NCBI GenBank assembly: GCA_026706025.1
Contig: JAPOZO010000003.1
Span: 1-64,000, forward strand
From: Candidatus Poribacteria bacterium
GTDB taxonomy: Bacteria > Poribacteria > WGA-4E > WGA-3G
Direction: 5' to 3'
DNA: 64,000 bases
Shown: piece after piece, positions 1 through 9,097 of the stretch
How the letters are laid out: each line of letters begins with the position of its first letter
Position numbering within the stretch: the first letter of the stretch is position 1
The notes under the pieces: generated by a model
Seen by the model: only the letters and a program-made list of their open reading frames with translations
What the model was told of the DNA's origin: nothing
The model's database searches: none
Translations under genes and position numbers: made by a program

Positions 1-39
1 GAAAGGATACCCAGTATCCTGACTTTTGACAACTATTAT

Positions 40-572
40 TTATGAAACACCCTCAATTAATTCAATATCAATGATCGCACGTACTTCCTGTTCATAATCA
101 AAAGGTTTTCTTTTGTAGAAGTAGGGGTAATATAGGAGATTCTCTGTATCTTCAAGCATCTTAGTTTGGTTTCGATTCTCAATGGATTCACATCGTAGTC
201 TACTTTACCGATGAATATATTAGGTTCATCCGGTAAACTATTCTTCAAATTCTCCATAGTTGTTTTGATTGCGATACCGTTATTGCGTAGGTGATATTTG
301 TCCCACATTGCCATTGATTCTTCATCACCGTGATGCCAACAGTTACACATGATGTATTGACGAAGTTCTGGAACACTACGGGCACGCGTGGCTGTGTAAT
401 ACCGCATTATTAATTCGGGGATGTATCCTTCAAACTTATCATTGTATTTATCGGCACTTGAAAAAAATAAGCATCCTGTTGCTAAAATATCGGCGAATTT
501 CTCAAAACTCATATATCGCCACACAGTATCTGTATTTTTAGGTTGTACGATGCCTTTCAGTTCTATAATCAT
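40..572 (-). pseudogene. DUF2971-family protein, frameshifted
   Basis: The intact part (171 codons from 572) has the DUF2971 pattern: an N-terminal YMSFEKFADIL, FSSADKYNDKFEG and, in the middle, MAMWDKYHLRNNGIAI. After about residue 130 the open frame turns into an unlikely tail. The next frame, read from roughly 165-185 down to a stop at 40-42, gives YYPYFYKRKPFDYEQEVRAI and a short acidic end, which is the expected C-terminal DUF2971 motif. A one-base frameshift near 165-185, real or a sequencing error, therefore breaks the gene. The family's biochemical role is unknown, though it often sits in defence islands. It lies 25 bases after the small gene at 598-945 and is probably co-transcribed with it. 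Confidence 0.75.
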
Positions 573-597
573 AACCTGTTTCCCGATAACTTATCCT

Positions 598-945
598 TCA
601 CTTTCCGTGAAAATCTCTGAAGGCATCACGAGTTTTCATGGCGATAGATTCAATAGTTCCTACATCAAATGTCAGCATATCCATATCTTCAAATTCAGTC
701 TTAACATGTTTTGACATCATGGCATAGATGAACTTATGAGATCTGAACCAGTCATCTATATTATCCATATCAGGCATCTTATCTTTTATCACTCTCATTC
801 TCACCATGTATTTATCGAGAGTCGCGGGAAGATCAGTCAACTGATAGCGTATAAATCTGATTTCTACTAATTTCCAATCTATATCAAAGCCCTTTGATTC
901 TTCTTTCAAAGCTTTTTCAAATTTCTCCTCAAAATTAGTTTTCAT
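598..945 (-). CDS. Small hypothetical protein upstream of the DUF2971 gene
   Basis: A charged 115-residue protein with no signal peptide, no membrane segment and no motif I recognise. An AGGAGG ribosome-binding site six bases before the ATG at 945 supports the start. It is rich in Asp, Lys and Met and looks like a soluble alpha-helical protein. It directly precedes the frameshifted DUF2971 gene with a 25-base gap, so the two look like a two-gene operon. Its function cannot be told from sequence. Confidence 0.7.
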   Translation of the reverse strand: MKTNFEEKFEKALKEESKGFDIDWKLVEIRFIRYQLTDLPATLDKYMVRMRVIKDKMPDMDNIDDWFRSHKFIYAMMSKHVKTEFEDMDMLTFDVGTIESIAMKTRDAFRDFHGK

Positions 946-1232
946 GATTACCTCCTTTATATATATAGTGAGAAAAACTGTATCGCCAGCGCGTCCGCTC
1001 TTGCTTTTCTATATTCCGGTCACCTTGATATAAAAGATAACATGCACTCGGAAGAAAATCAAGTGAAAAAGGAAGCTGCTGTCCAAAGTATACCAAGCGT
1101 AGATAGCATGGAGGTGGGTCGATCCTAATGAGTTTTGACGTTCAAATCAGGTAAACTTTCCTAAATGAAATCACCTTTTTTGATTGTCAAATTTTATCAG
1201 GAAGCGGGAAACGTGTCGGCGTTGTGAGTTAT

Positions 1233-1380
1233 CTACTTCGCAGGTGCATCTAAGACAGGTTCTAACGCGTTGATGGCAGCTTGTTCGTCCTGCTCAATTT
1301 CGATTTAGACTGCGCGTTTGGCATGCTCCAGAAGGTGTTTCGCGTGGTAGCGTAGGTTATGAGAAAAGTGGTAGATTACA
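1233..1380 (-). pseudogene. Degraded coding remnant
   Basis: On the minus strand one frame reads LRYHAKHLLEHAKRAV, a stop, then IEIEQDEQAAINALEPVLDA and a second stop. The sequence is protein-like in composition on both sides of the first stop, but there is no start codon or complete domain. I read it as a fragment of a decayed gene whose family I cannot name. The rest of the 946-1667 gap shows no convincing gene apart from the CRISPR-like repeats. Confidence 0.3.
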
Positions 1381-1482
1381 ACGCTTTTCTATGCCCCATT
1401 TTAATTTGCCATAAGGCAACTCAAAATGTTATAATTAGAAGGTAAACAAAGCCAATATTAGAATCAAGATTATCAATACCTA

Positions 1483-1576
1483 TTAATCGAACCCGTATGG
1501 AATCGAAATATTCCCCTGTCGTGATGCCGTTCTCAAAGTCCCCAACACTTTTAATCGAACCCGTCTGGAATCGAAA
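1483..1576 (+). CRISPR. Possible minimal CRISPR array, two repeats and one spacer
   Basis: Two 26-base copies, at 1483-1508 and 1551-1576, differ at one position (A or C at base 15). Each begins TTAATCGAACCCGT and ends TGGAATCGAAA. The period is 68 and the gap is 42 bases. Layout and repeat resemble 29-30-base type I-B/III repeats that end in GGAATTGAAAC. Weaker look-alikes flank the pair at about 1399-1428 and 1621-1647. No cas gene is in the window, so this would be an orphan or dying array. It could also be a chance duplicated element. Confidence 0.4.
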
Positions 1577-1667
1577 CTGGTGCTTCGACTTTTTGGCAGA
1601 AAGGCCCCGGAAGTTTTTCAGTTTATAATTGCCTATGAAATTTCAAAAAAAATAGAGAGGGCTGATT

Positions 1668-2195
1668 ATGAAACGGACAACTTATTTTGCTATCTTTCTT
1701 GTTTGTTTGATAACCACATTCGCAGGGTGTGCGCAAAGACAGACTGAAAAAACTATTGTTATGACCCCTTTACAAGAGGCAAAAACCGCCTACTGGGCGT
1801 ATCAAAAAAAAATGGTAGAACTGCATAGGTCTTTAGAAAAACAGGGGAAATTAAAAACAGAAGAAGACGCAGAAATACCTCCTTCCATCGTTAAAAAACA
1901 GGATGATCTCAAAATGAAATACCTTGGCATTTCTGAAGAACTGAGCAGTTTATTGCATCGCATCTATTTTCATGAGTATGCCGAAAAGTTTGGTAGAACT
2001 ATCCGGCTTTCAGTAAGTGAGCCACCGCTACTCATTGCATATCTGCGTATCCGTTACACGTACCCTGACAAGTCAGAAGGGGCGTTAAGAGAACTCTATA
2101 GGGAATCTATAAAACGGGGTGAGGTACACGCAGTCATAGGTGGTGAAAATTGGGGATGGGTCCCTAAAAACGATAGACTTGACACCGAAAAATAG
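1668..2195 (+). CDS. Hypothetical lipoprotein
   Basis: A 175-residue protein with a classical lipoprotein signal: a KR start, a hydrophobic stretch, then the lipobox FAGC with Cys at about residue 20. The mature part is lysine- and glutamate-rich and mostly helical, ending in a more structured region with several Arg and Tyr residues. An AGAGAGG ribosome-binding site precedes the ATG. The likely location is the periplasmic face of a membrane. No domain family is recognised. It is flanked upstream by the CRISPR-like repeats and downstream by repeat-filled spacer. Confidence 0.75.
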   Translation: MKRTTYFAIFLVCLITTFAGCAQRQTEKTIVMTPLQEAKTAYWAYQKKMVELHRSLEKQGKLKTEEDAEIPPSIVKKQDDLKMKYLGISEELSSLLHRIYFHEYAEKFGRTIRLSVSEPPLLIAYLRIRYTYPDKSEGALRELYRESIKRGEVHAVIGGENWGWVPKNDRLDTEK

Positions 2196-2230
2196 ACGTG
2201 TACTCTCTACAGAATGGAGATAAGAAGACC

Positions 2231-2338
2231 ATGACCGTATTTATGATAATCGTTAATGTTCTGTTTTTTATCTATTCTCGCTATCGTAATTATTTAGAGG
2301 AAAGCACCAAATGCTTCTACGCACAGTTGGTTATCTAA
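2231..2338 (+). CDS. Possible small membrane peptide
   Basis: A 35-codon frame starts with MTVFMIIVNVLFFIY, which would form a single membrane helix, followed by a charged tail. The ribosome-binding site is weak (AGAAGA). It sits 36 bases after the lipoprotein gene. Composition is plausible for a small membrane peptide, but length and weak signals leave it unproven. Confidence 0.25.
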   Translation: MTVFMIIVNVLFFIYSRYRNYLEESTKCFYAQLVI

Positions 2339-2433
2339 TTTAGAATTGTATTTGGTCAAATACAGCAGACGGTTGATCACAGGACTTGTTGTCACTTGGG
2401 TAATGTTTAACATAGCGGTATTTCAAGTTGCCC

Positions 2434-2554
2434 AGGACTTACGCAATTTTGTTCATCGCAGCCTCTGTGAGAGGAGGCCCCTGTAAAAAACGCAGTCGGT
2501 TTCAGGGCACAACCTGACAGGTTATGCTACAAAAGAGTGCTCTGCGTAAGTCCT
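2434..2554 (+). mobile_element. Non-autonomous element of about 121 bp (AGGACTTACGCA ends)
   Basis: Perfect 12-base terminal inverted repeats AGGACTTACGCA (2434-2445) and TGCGTAAGTCCT (2543-2554) bound a 121-base non-coding segment. A 120-base element with nearly the same ends lies at 37551-37670. The same right end follows the transposase remnant at 38900-38911, so this looks like a MITE mobilised by that insertion-sequence family. Confidence 0.65.
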
Positions 2555-2631
2555 ATTGCCTTAAAAACACACTCCACCGGTTTATACGCTGGCACTCTGC
2601 TGGCGATTCCTGTTTTTTCGTAATAGCTATA

Positions 2632-2777
2632 GCGAAACCCAATAGGTCAAAGCATGGGTGTGATAATACTTGTGTTGGGTTTCACTGGGTTCTTGCTGGC
2701 TGAAGGTTTCTGATCTTCTGTTGCTGTGTGGGCAACTCTCGGAAGGGATGTGGACATAACCGTTCAACCCAACCTAC
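2632..2777 (+). repeat. Partial copy of the 240-bp palindromic repeat
   Basis: It contains the internal pair GCGAAACCCAA and TTGGGTTTCACT and the right end CGTTCAACCCAACCTAC seen in the full copies at 8826-9066, 24962-25203 and 38029-38278. The left terminal part is missing. It is non-coding. Confidence 0.6.
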
Positions 2778-2931
2778 AAGAGCTAAAAGCCGATTCTCAA
2801 GCACAGATCGGAAACTATGATCCTATAAATCCCATAAATCACAGTTCTGACCTTTCTTCCCCTCAAAACCTTCATGTCACAGATGTCGCCCTGCTGGGAC
2901 TTGTTTTTTTATGGGGCTGTGCGTCTACATA

Positions 2932-3461
2932 CCATAGGTGTCAATTTAATAAAAATAACCGTCGCGACCCCCAGTCCGGTAGATTCGGTTTTGCGGTGTA
3001 CATACCCAAATGCGATCTGCATTCCAACCGAACCGGACTTCTACAAACTTATCCACCTTGGGGAAGTCCCGTAGGTGTTTTTGCTGGGGGTCTTTGCTTG
3101 GGTATTTCTGCGGATTTCCGTTAGGTTGAACGGCGTTGAGAAGTGAACTGTTGGTAGGCCAAACACACCTGAAAGTTAATATCCCACTATATCTACTCAA
3201 GAACGGAGTGAAACCCAACTTTACACTGTCAGCACAGCGGAACCTTCAAAGCAAAAGTGTTGGGTTTCACTCAGTTTCTGGGGCCTGTGGTGTATCTGGA
3301 GCAAGTCGTGTTTTTCTCTGATTTGGAGGGTTTTGGTGGCATCCGTTCTACCCAACCTACGGGAAACTCAAGGTTTTCGCGTAGGAGCCGGTTCGGTTAG
3401 GAAACCGAACCTACCGGTCTGGGGGTCGGGACGGTTATTTTTTTTAAATTGACGCTTATGG
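2932..3461 (+). repeat. Composite repeat with about 60-bp inverted ends
   Basis: The left arm starts CCATAGGTGTCAATTT at 2932 and continues through ATAACCGTCGCGACCCCC to about 2995. The right arm, ending at 3461, is its imperfect inverted complement over about 60 bases. An 18-base direct repeat (ATGGGGCTGTGCGTCTAC) lies at 2911-2928 and 3458-3475. A copy of the 240-bp palindromic repeat is nested inside. The same ends recur at 27655-27886 and 37869-38299. The 2196-3556 gap holds these repeats and no convincing gene beyond the small frame at 2231. Confidence 0.6.
3068..3363 (+). repeat. 240-bp palindromic repeat, variant with a split terminal repeat
   Basis: It has the internal inverted pair GTGAAACCCAAC / GTTGGGTTTCAC and the right end CCCAACCTACGGG. 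The left end is interrupted: CCCGTAGGT, then about 47 extra bases (3077-3122), then AGGTTGAACGG. The same insertion, inverted, is found in the half copy at 6080-6247. It is nested in the composite repeat at 2932-3461. Confidence 0.6.
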
Positions 3462-3556
3462 GGCTGTGCGTCTACGCACCTGTCGCCCTGTTGGGATTGA
3501 GGATGGTTTGTAATCACAGTGAATCCCTAAATCACATAAATCTTGGTTCGGACGCA

Positions 3557-4135
3557 TTAATGCGAGCGGAATAAGAAAAAGAGGAGGTAGGAGGCAACGA
3601 ACAGGACGTTTACGATTACCAGACACCAGCGCGCAGGTCGGGTTTTTAGTCTTGGAAATAGATAGATGGAGGCGGCAAGGATGATAATACGTTCTATCGG
3701 TGCGACGATGCGACCGTAGTGATCCGAATCCCAATATGAGATCGGGCTTTCAAAGGCGAAATCGGAGAGTGGGTAGAAATGGTGGTGTCCGTCGTCGTGG
3801 TGTGTGAGGAAGTCGAAGGCACAATGGATCAGGAGACTCCATGCGAAAACGGTTATTCTTTCGGAGTTTAGGAGGTAGTACCCGATCCCTAATAGAATCA
3901 GGATCAGTGGGACAGAATTGAAAATATCGAAGAAATTTTGCCACGCCTCGGTGAAGTATCGGGTGCCCCAGAGTTCGTTTTCGGGTGTCCTAAGGATGAT
4001 GCTTTCAATGATGAAGAAGATGAATAAGGGTAGGTCGGGTAGCACGGCGCCGATGAAGGCATAACGGTGCAGAAACGGTTTGTCTCGCTTGGAGAGGAGT
4101 GCTATATTCAGGATGGCGTGCGAGTGTGTTGTCAT
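3557..4135 (-). CDS. Membrane-bound metal-dependent hydrolase-like protein (YdjM/LexA-binding family)
   Basis: A 192-residue integral membrane protein. It starts with MTTHSHAILNIAL, a His-containing N terminus typical of the PF04307-type membrane hydrolases. A GAVLPDLPLF segment and the central THHDDGHHHFYPLS cluster follow, supplying putative metal ligands. Four or five hydrophobic helices are visible, including one near the C terminus. The family is annotated as inner-membrane metal-dependent hydrolase, but its substrate is unknown. There is no clear ribosome-binding site. The gene stands alone between repeats. Confidence 0.65.
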   Translation of the reverse strand: MTTHSHAILNIALLSKRDKPFLHRYAFIGAVLPDLPLFIFFIIESIILRTPENELWGTRYFTEAWQNFFDIFNSVPLILILLGIGYYLLNSERITVFAWSLLIHCAFDFLTHHDDGHHHFYPLSDFAFESPISYWDSDHYGRIVAPIERIIILAASIYLFPRLKTRPARWCLVIVNVLFVASYLLFFLFRSH

Positions 4136-4340
4136 GGTAATTGGCTGTCAGCCGTCGGCTGTCGGCTTTCAGTAAGAAGAGGGATTATTATAGTAAAACC
4201 TAAAAATATTAGGGCACTTCTTGGCACAACGGGCAATAATGCACGTCGCAACCCCCTTTATCCCCCCTTATCAGGGGGGAATAAGATGGGAATCGCTTCG
4301 ATTTGATGTGTTTCAATAATTATGGGCTTTACTATAAAAC

Positions 4341-4398
4341 TGATTGCTGATTGCTGATTGCTGATCCGCTGATTGCTGACGGCTGATAGCCGATAGCC
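4341..4398 (+). repeat. Heptanucleotide tandem repeat
   Basis: A run of seven-base units TGATTGC and close variants (TGACGGC, TGATAGC, CGATAGC) lies just after the stop of the acetyltransferase gene. Shorter runs of the same motif occur at about 4141-4172, 8790-8821 and 14634-14672. They resemble short tandemly repeated repetitive sequences known from cyanobacteria. The 4136-4401 spacer also holds a CCCCTTATCAGGGGGG palindrome at about 4264-4281 and no gene. Confidence 0.65.
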
Positions 4399-4401
4399 AA
4401 T

Positions 4402-5757
4402 TCAAAGATGCCAGATTTCGCTTTTGAATTCGGGAAATAGGCAATCGAGTAGTACGGCTGCAGTGTCGTTTGTCCAGCAATCGACGAAATTTGATGCCAA
4501 TTCTGCTGTGCGGCACCGTCCGCATAGGAGCTGCAGAAAGGTGAGATCTGGAAATTGGGCATCACCGGCTTCAATGTCTTCTGGTGTCCAGTCTGCTATC
4601 TCTTTTAGGGTACCGTGATGGAATTTGAGATGTATCCCGCTCCGATAGAAACTGATTTTGAGTTCGCCGGTGTATCCTTCCGCAACGGTGCCGATGAGGT
4701 GTTTTTCGAGGGCTGGCTGGATATGCCGTAGGAACGCTACTAAATCCGGTACCCGGATATACCATGCGTACGGCGGTTCTTTACGGACAGCACCTTTAGG
4801 GAAGACGTTATGGACGGGATGCTCACGTCCCAATATGAACTGGACGCCTGTCGTTTCTGGATTGTTGATTTCAGGTGCTGCTGGCGTTGCCTCCGCCTGT
4901 TTCCACAGTGCTCGTAATAGCGAACGGATCAGGTGCAGATACCCAACTCCCGGTTTTAGTTCCATCCGCATGACAAGTAAGTTGGTGCCGGGAGCTCCGG
5001 ATTCGCAAAACCCCTTGATACACCACTGAAGATGTTGCACGTATCCGAGTTGCGTTCCCTCTATATCTTCGATGATGCGCCATTCATGCCGTGCATCACT
5101 CTCTGCGGAGCGTCCGTTGAACTCATATTCCCAGAGTGCGGGTGTCCGTGGACATACGAAAACGTGTGGTTCAACAGCCTTTGCATAGAGTTCTTGGATG
5201 AAAGCGTTATCCGCATCTGTTCGCGGTCGGAGCCGACACGTCTCGGTCTCCTCTTTTTTGAGTTTCGGGATGTGCATGCGGTCAATGACTTGTGCTGCCT
5301 CCATATCGAGTGCCATCTCATATCCGAAGAGTCGGTAATACCACGGTATACCAGTGATACCGAGCATCAGTTCTCCGCGCGCCTCGCTCAATGCATGAAT
5401 CACCTCAAACTGTTTTCGGACGAGTCCTCTTCTGCGGTATGCAGCTTCGGTAGCGACAAATTCGGGCTGTCCGAACTTGAACGGGATGCCGCTATAGGTC
5501 CATGTCTGTGAAATCAGGCAGGTAGATGACACAATTTTCTGGGTCTTGGTATCTTCAACGACGGTAAAATCGCTTGCCTTACAGGTAGGGTGATTTCCTG
5601 ACATCAGGTCCCGGATATTCGGTCCCACATTCTCGGCTTCGTGGAGGCGGATGTTGAATTCAGCGAGGGCGTTCGTGTCGTCCGATGTCGCGAATCGGAG
5701 TTTTAGGTTATCGCCTAAATCCATCGGAAGTTGCGATAAGATGTTGTTTTTTGACAT
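4402..5757 (-). CDS. Eis-like GNAT acetyltransferase with C-terminal SCP2-type domain
   Basis: A 451-residue cytosolic protein. Residues about 20-170 form an N-terminal GNAT fold with the acetyl-CoA loop around AAYRRRGLVRKQFEVIHALS. A second, degenerate GNAT-like region follows at about 180-340, and a sterol-carrier-protein-like C-terminal domain at about 350-451. This three-part architecture and length match the Eis family, which acetylates amines on aminoglycosides, polyamines or protein lysines; the substrate here is unknown. An AGGA ribosome-binding site precedes the ATG at 5757. The gene is monocistronic, with repeats on both sides. Confidence 0.75.
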   Translation of the reverse strand: MSKNNILSQLPMDLGDNLKLRFATSDDTNALAEFNIRLHEAENVGPNIRDLMSGNHPTCKASDFTVVEDTKTQKIVSSTCLISQTWTYSGIPFKFGQPEFVATEAAYRRRGLVRKQFEVIHALSEARGELMLGITGIPWYYRLFGYEMALDMEAAQVIDRMHIPKLKKEETETCRLRPRTDADNAFIQELYAKAVEPHVFVCPRTPALWEYEFNGRSAESDARHEWRIIEDIEGTQLGYVQHLQWCIKGFCESGAPGTNLLVMRMELKPGVGYLHLIRSLLRALWKQAEATPAAPEINNPETTGVQFILGREHPVHNVFPKGAVRKEPPYAWYIRVPDLVAFLRHIQPALEKHLIGTVAEGYTGELKISFYRSGIHLKFHHGTLKEIADWTPEDIEAGDAQFPDLTFLQLLCGRCRTAELASNFVDCWTNDTAAVLLDCLFPEFKSEIWHL

Positions 5758-5790
5758 TGATGTTCCTGTGTGGTTTCCGAGACTCTGACG

Positions 5791-5902
5791 GTGTGAAGTT
5801 GGGTTTCACTGTGTTCTTGGTTACGGACGACAACACGCTGGATTTGAGAGGTATTTGGAAAACACTCCTGCTTTCTGAGTTCTGTTCAACCCAACCTACG
5901 GT
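5791..5902 (+). repeat. Half copy of the 240-bp palindromic repeat
   Basis: It runs from GTGTGAAGTTGGGTTTCACT to GTTCAACCCAACCTACGG, the right half of the full element. The 5758-6356 gap contains this copy, a single GGATCGCGAGCACAGCTCGC palindrome near 5925-5951, the half copy at 6080-6247, and no gene. Confidence 0.6.
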
Positions 5903-6079
5903 ACTACAGGGGTATGAGCGGATCGCGAGCACAGCTCGCTCCTACAGCGGATTTCAATGTTTTTACGGTATATAAAGATTATAGCATAAAGGCAGAAAAA
6001 TTTCAAAAAATCGTACGCCTGTCGCCCGCTGCGGTTAGCATTGAAACATCGTATGTGTTTTTGCTTGGGTGTTTCTGCG

Positions 6080-6247
6080 ACCCTGACAGTGTAAAGTTGG
6101 GTTTCACTCCGTTCATGAGTGGATATAGCGGTATATTAGTTTTCAGGTGTGTTTGGTCTATCAACATCCCACTTTTCAACGCCGTTCAACCTAACGGAAA
6201 TCCGCAGAAATACCCAAGCAAAGACCCCCAGCAAAAACACCTACGGG
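6080..6247 (+). repeat. Half copy of the 240-bp palindromic repeat with split end
   Basis: The right half begins near GTGTAAAGTTGGGTTTCACT. The terminal CCGTTCAACCT is separated from ACCTACGGG by about 46 bases, the inverse of the insertion in the copy at 3068-3363. Two copies sharing one insertion at the same point imply a stable subfamily rather than random damage. Confidence 0.6.
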
Positions 6248-6356
6248 ACTACCCAAGTCTAAAGGCTTGGGCTTCCAAACCGTAAATTTAGGTGGATATT
6301 TTCAGGAATCTTGGTATAATAGCCGGACGTTCTAACCAAAATCCTGTTGGGTTCAG

Positions 6357-8789
6357 ATGAAGTTCAAGCTGCGTCCCGCGCTCTATTTTCTTATCCCGTA
6401 TCTACTCGGCATCATCGTAGGCGGATGGGTATCTATCCCGTTGTTGTGGTTGTGGTTCACCGTGCTACTCTGTCTTATCGGTAGTATCGTGACGCGGCAG
6501 CGGCGGCGTTATCTCTGCTACGGGTTGCTCCATCTTGCTGTTTTTGCGGGCGGTATGCTCCGTCTGGAAACCGCTTCGCATTCACCGATTCCGCCGCATT
6601 TTTACGATCAACCGATCAGTTTCTCCGGCACCACCACATATCAACCCGAACGCGGGGAGGCGTGGGATGCGTGTTATGCCGCTGGCGAACTTCAATTGCT
6701 GTCGGATCCAACGCAGCAGGTGTCGGCGAAATTTCTCATCAGATTCCAAAAGTTAGTACCGCTTCGCTACGGCAGACATATAACCCTCACGGGTGTTCTA
6801 CGGCAACCGCAAGGCAGACGGAATCCCGGCGGTTTCGACTATCGTGCTTACCTTGCCCGGCAAGATGTTGTCGGCATCATTGATGCGAAAGGGCTGCTAC
6901 GGATAGATGAACAGGGCGGATTTTTGCCCGGACGCTGGATAGAGGCACTCCGTATCCGTACCGAACGTGTTATTGACAATATCTACACCGCATCCGGAAC
7001 GGTAGCACCTTCGTTGCACGCGCAGTTACTCAAAGGCATCTTACTTGGCAAACGGAGCGACCTCCCGACAGAGACGTTAGACATCTTCCGAAATAGCGGT
7101 ACGTTTCATGTGCTTGCAGTGTCTGGTTTGCACGTCGGGCTTGTTGCGATGTTCTGCTACTTCGGATTCGGATGCTTCCGGTTGCCACAAAAAATCCTTT
7201 GTCTGCTGACAATCCTTGCAGTGCTTATTTACGCCTCTCTGGTCGGTTTCCGTCCGTCTGTCTTCCGTGCGTCGTTAATGGCAATCCTCTTTCTTTTCGC
7301 AACCCTTATCGACAGGGATGCCGATCTCTTTAATCTGTTAGCATTTGCGGCGTTGGTGTTGCTCCTTTTGAACCCGCTTCAGATATGGGATGTCGGGTTT
7401 CAGCTGTCTTTTGTCGCTGTGGCTGCGATTGTCTATTTCGTTCCGAAAATGGAGCAACCCCTGCGTCGGTTGTGGGAAAATGAACAGGATAGCGTTCCTG
7501 TCCTGAGTAGATTTAGAAACGCTGCTGTGAAATGGCTCGTTCTCTCCTATCTTGTTACACTCGCGGCACAAATTGGGACGACACCGTTGATCGCCTACCA
7601 CTTTTTCCGAACCTATCCACTCGGTTTCGTTGTGGGCCCGTTTGCCGTCGGGCTTGTCTCGCTTATCGTTGCTGTGGGTATGGTATCGGTATGTGTCGGT
7701 TTTATTTGGCTTCCGCTTGCGAAGTTGATTGCCCTCCTTAACCATGTGATTATCTCTGTTTTCTTGGCACTGATCGGGACGTTTGGTCAGACGTGGGGTG
7801 TTGTGAAGTTAGCACCGCCGACATTCGGTCTCTTCGTTCTATATATCGGTGTGTTCTTAGGTATCGCACACTGGCGATATGCCTATAAACAGTGGCGAGC
7901 TGCAAGTCTCATTGGGTTGTCTGTTTTGGCAATCTGGGTTTGGGATACAGCGTTCCACGAAAGGGGCAAGCTGCTGGAAATCGTCACGCTTGACGTTGGG
8001 CAGGGTGACGCGGCGTTTGTCCGGTTTCCTGACAATCGGACGCTGTTGATTGACGGCGGTATCCAGCGGTCATATTACGACGCAAAGAAGCAGCGGCGGG
8101 TTGACTATGATGTCGGTAAACGCGTTGTTGAACCCTATCTCGATTTTCGCGGGATTCGGAAACTTGACATGGTGGTGTTGACGCATCCGGACGTTGACCA
8201 CGGCGGCGGTCTTGGGTATATCTTAGAAAATTTTGAAGTCGGACGCGTCCTCGGTATATCCGATATGTCGCTTAATTCCGAGACACATCAACGACTGCAT
8301 ACGATTGTGAACGCAAACCACATCCCTTATGCGTTTCCGTTTGCTGGGGCAATTGAACTCACACCGACAGCGAGGTTGAATCTATTGCATCCGATAGATG
8401 CGGCATCAACCAATTTGCTGGATCAGGATAAGAACGACGATTCTCTGGTAATCAAGCTTACATATCACGAGGTAGACGTCCTGTTCACTGGGGACATCGG
8501 TAAGAAAGCGGAGTCTCGGCTCATCGCGTCAGGGCAAGACCTGCGTTCTGAGATTCTGAAGGTGCCGCATCACGGGAGCAGCACATCCAGCAGTGCAGCG
8601 TTTATAGATGCGGTTCAGCCGCGTTATGCGATCTTCTCGCTCGGGCAGAGTAGTCTCTATCAATTTCCGCATGCGGATGTCGTTACCCGCTATCGAGAAC
8701 GCGGCTGTGTCCAGATCCGAACCGACGAATTCGGTGCGATTATACTCCGTACCGATGGCAAACGGTGTTGGGTTGAGGGGGTAGAGTAG
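6357..8789 (+). CDS. comEC: ComEC/Rec2-type DNA uptake channel
   Basis: An 810-residue inner-membrane protein of the full ComEC type. It has two N-terminal helices, a DUF4131-like extracytoplasmic OB-type domain (about 60-190), and the multi-helix Competence domain (about 225-520) with FHVLAVSGLHVGLVA. A C-terminal metallo-beta-lactamase domain (about 545-790) carries LDVGQGDAAFVRFPD, LTHPDVDHGGGLG and VPHHGSSTSS. ComEC carries single-stranded DNA across the inner membrane during natural transformation, and the lactamase domain is thought to degrade the other strand. All metal-binding motifs look intact. The ATG at 6357 has a poor ribosome-binding site. No other competence gene is in the window. 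Confidence 0.9.
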   Translation: MKFKLRPALYFLIPYLLGIIVGGWVSIPLLWLWFTVLLCLIGSIVTRQRRRYLCYGLLHLAVFAGGMLRLETASHSPIPPHFYDQPISFSGTTTYQPERGEAWDACYAAGELQLLSDPTQQVSAKFLIRFQKLVPLRYGRHITLTGVLRQPQGRRNPGGFDYRAYLARQDVVGIIDAKGLLRIDEQGGFLPGRWIEALRIRTERVIDNIYTASGTVAPSLHAQLLKGILLGKRSDLPTETLDIFRNSGTFHVLAVSGLHVGLVAMFCYFGFGCFRLPQKILCLLTILAVLIYASLVGFRPSVFRASLMAILFLFATLIDRDADLFNLLAFAALVLLLLNPLQIWDVGFQLSFVAVAAIVYFVPKMEQPLRRLWENEQDSVPVLSRFRNAAVKWLVLSYLVTLAAQIGTTPLIAYHFFRTYPLGFVVGPFAVGLVSLIVAVGMVSVCVGFIWLPLAKLIALLNHVIISVFLALIGTFGQTWGVVKLAPPTFGLFVLYIGVFLGIAHWRYAYKQWRAASLIGLSVLAIWVWDTAFHERGKLLEIVTLDVGQGDAAFVRFPDNRTLLIDGGIQRSYYDAKKQRRVDYDVGKRVVEPYLDFRGIRKLDMVVLTHPDVDHGGGLGYILENFEVGRVLGISDMSLNSETHQRLHTIVNANHIPYAFPFAGAIELTPTARLNLLHPIDAASTNLLDQDKNDDSLVIKLTYHEVDVLFTGDIGKKAESRLIASGQDLRSEILKVPHHGSSTSSSAAFIDAVQPRYAIFSLGQSSLYQFPHADVVTRYRERGCVQIRTDEFGAIILRTDGKRCWVEGVE

Positions 8790-8825
8790 TTGTCGGCTGT
8801 CAGCCGTCAGCAATCAGCAGTCAGT

Positions 8826-9066
8826 CCCGTAGGTTGGGTTGAACGGTTTTAAGAAAACATATGTTGGTGTGCCAATACCCTCAAATCCAACTTGTCATCA
8901 TATACGTCCAAAAACGTAGTGAAACCCAACTTCACACCCCCAGATGCCCGTAAACCGCTAATGCGTTGGGTTTCTCTCGGTTTTTTGTTTCGTGTCCCAT
9001 CTATGAAGAGGGTTTAGGCTTGTGTTACTTTTCAGCGTTTTGGGGTATCCGTTCTACCCAACCTAC
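8826..9066 (+). repeat. 240-bp palindromic repeat, full copy
   Basis: The 241-base copy begins CCGTAGGTTGGGTTGAACGG (after one C) and ends in the inverse form TTCTACCCAACCTAC. It has the internal GTGAAACCCAACTT / GTTGGGTTTCTCT pair. It is followed at about 9090-9105 by AAATTGACACCTATGG, the end of another repeat family. It is non-coding and fills the spacer after comEC. Confidence 0.7.
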
Positions 9067-9097
9067 AGAACAATACGGTTTTTTCTAAAATTGACAC

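Noticed and set aside
2726-3321. Several short open frames in the 2.7-3.3 kb repeats
   Set aside because: They follow repeat copies that recur elsewhere in non-coding spacers, lack ribosome-binding sites, and show no protein-like pattern.
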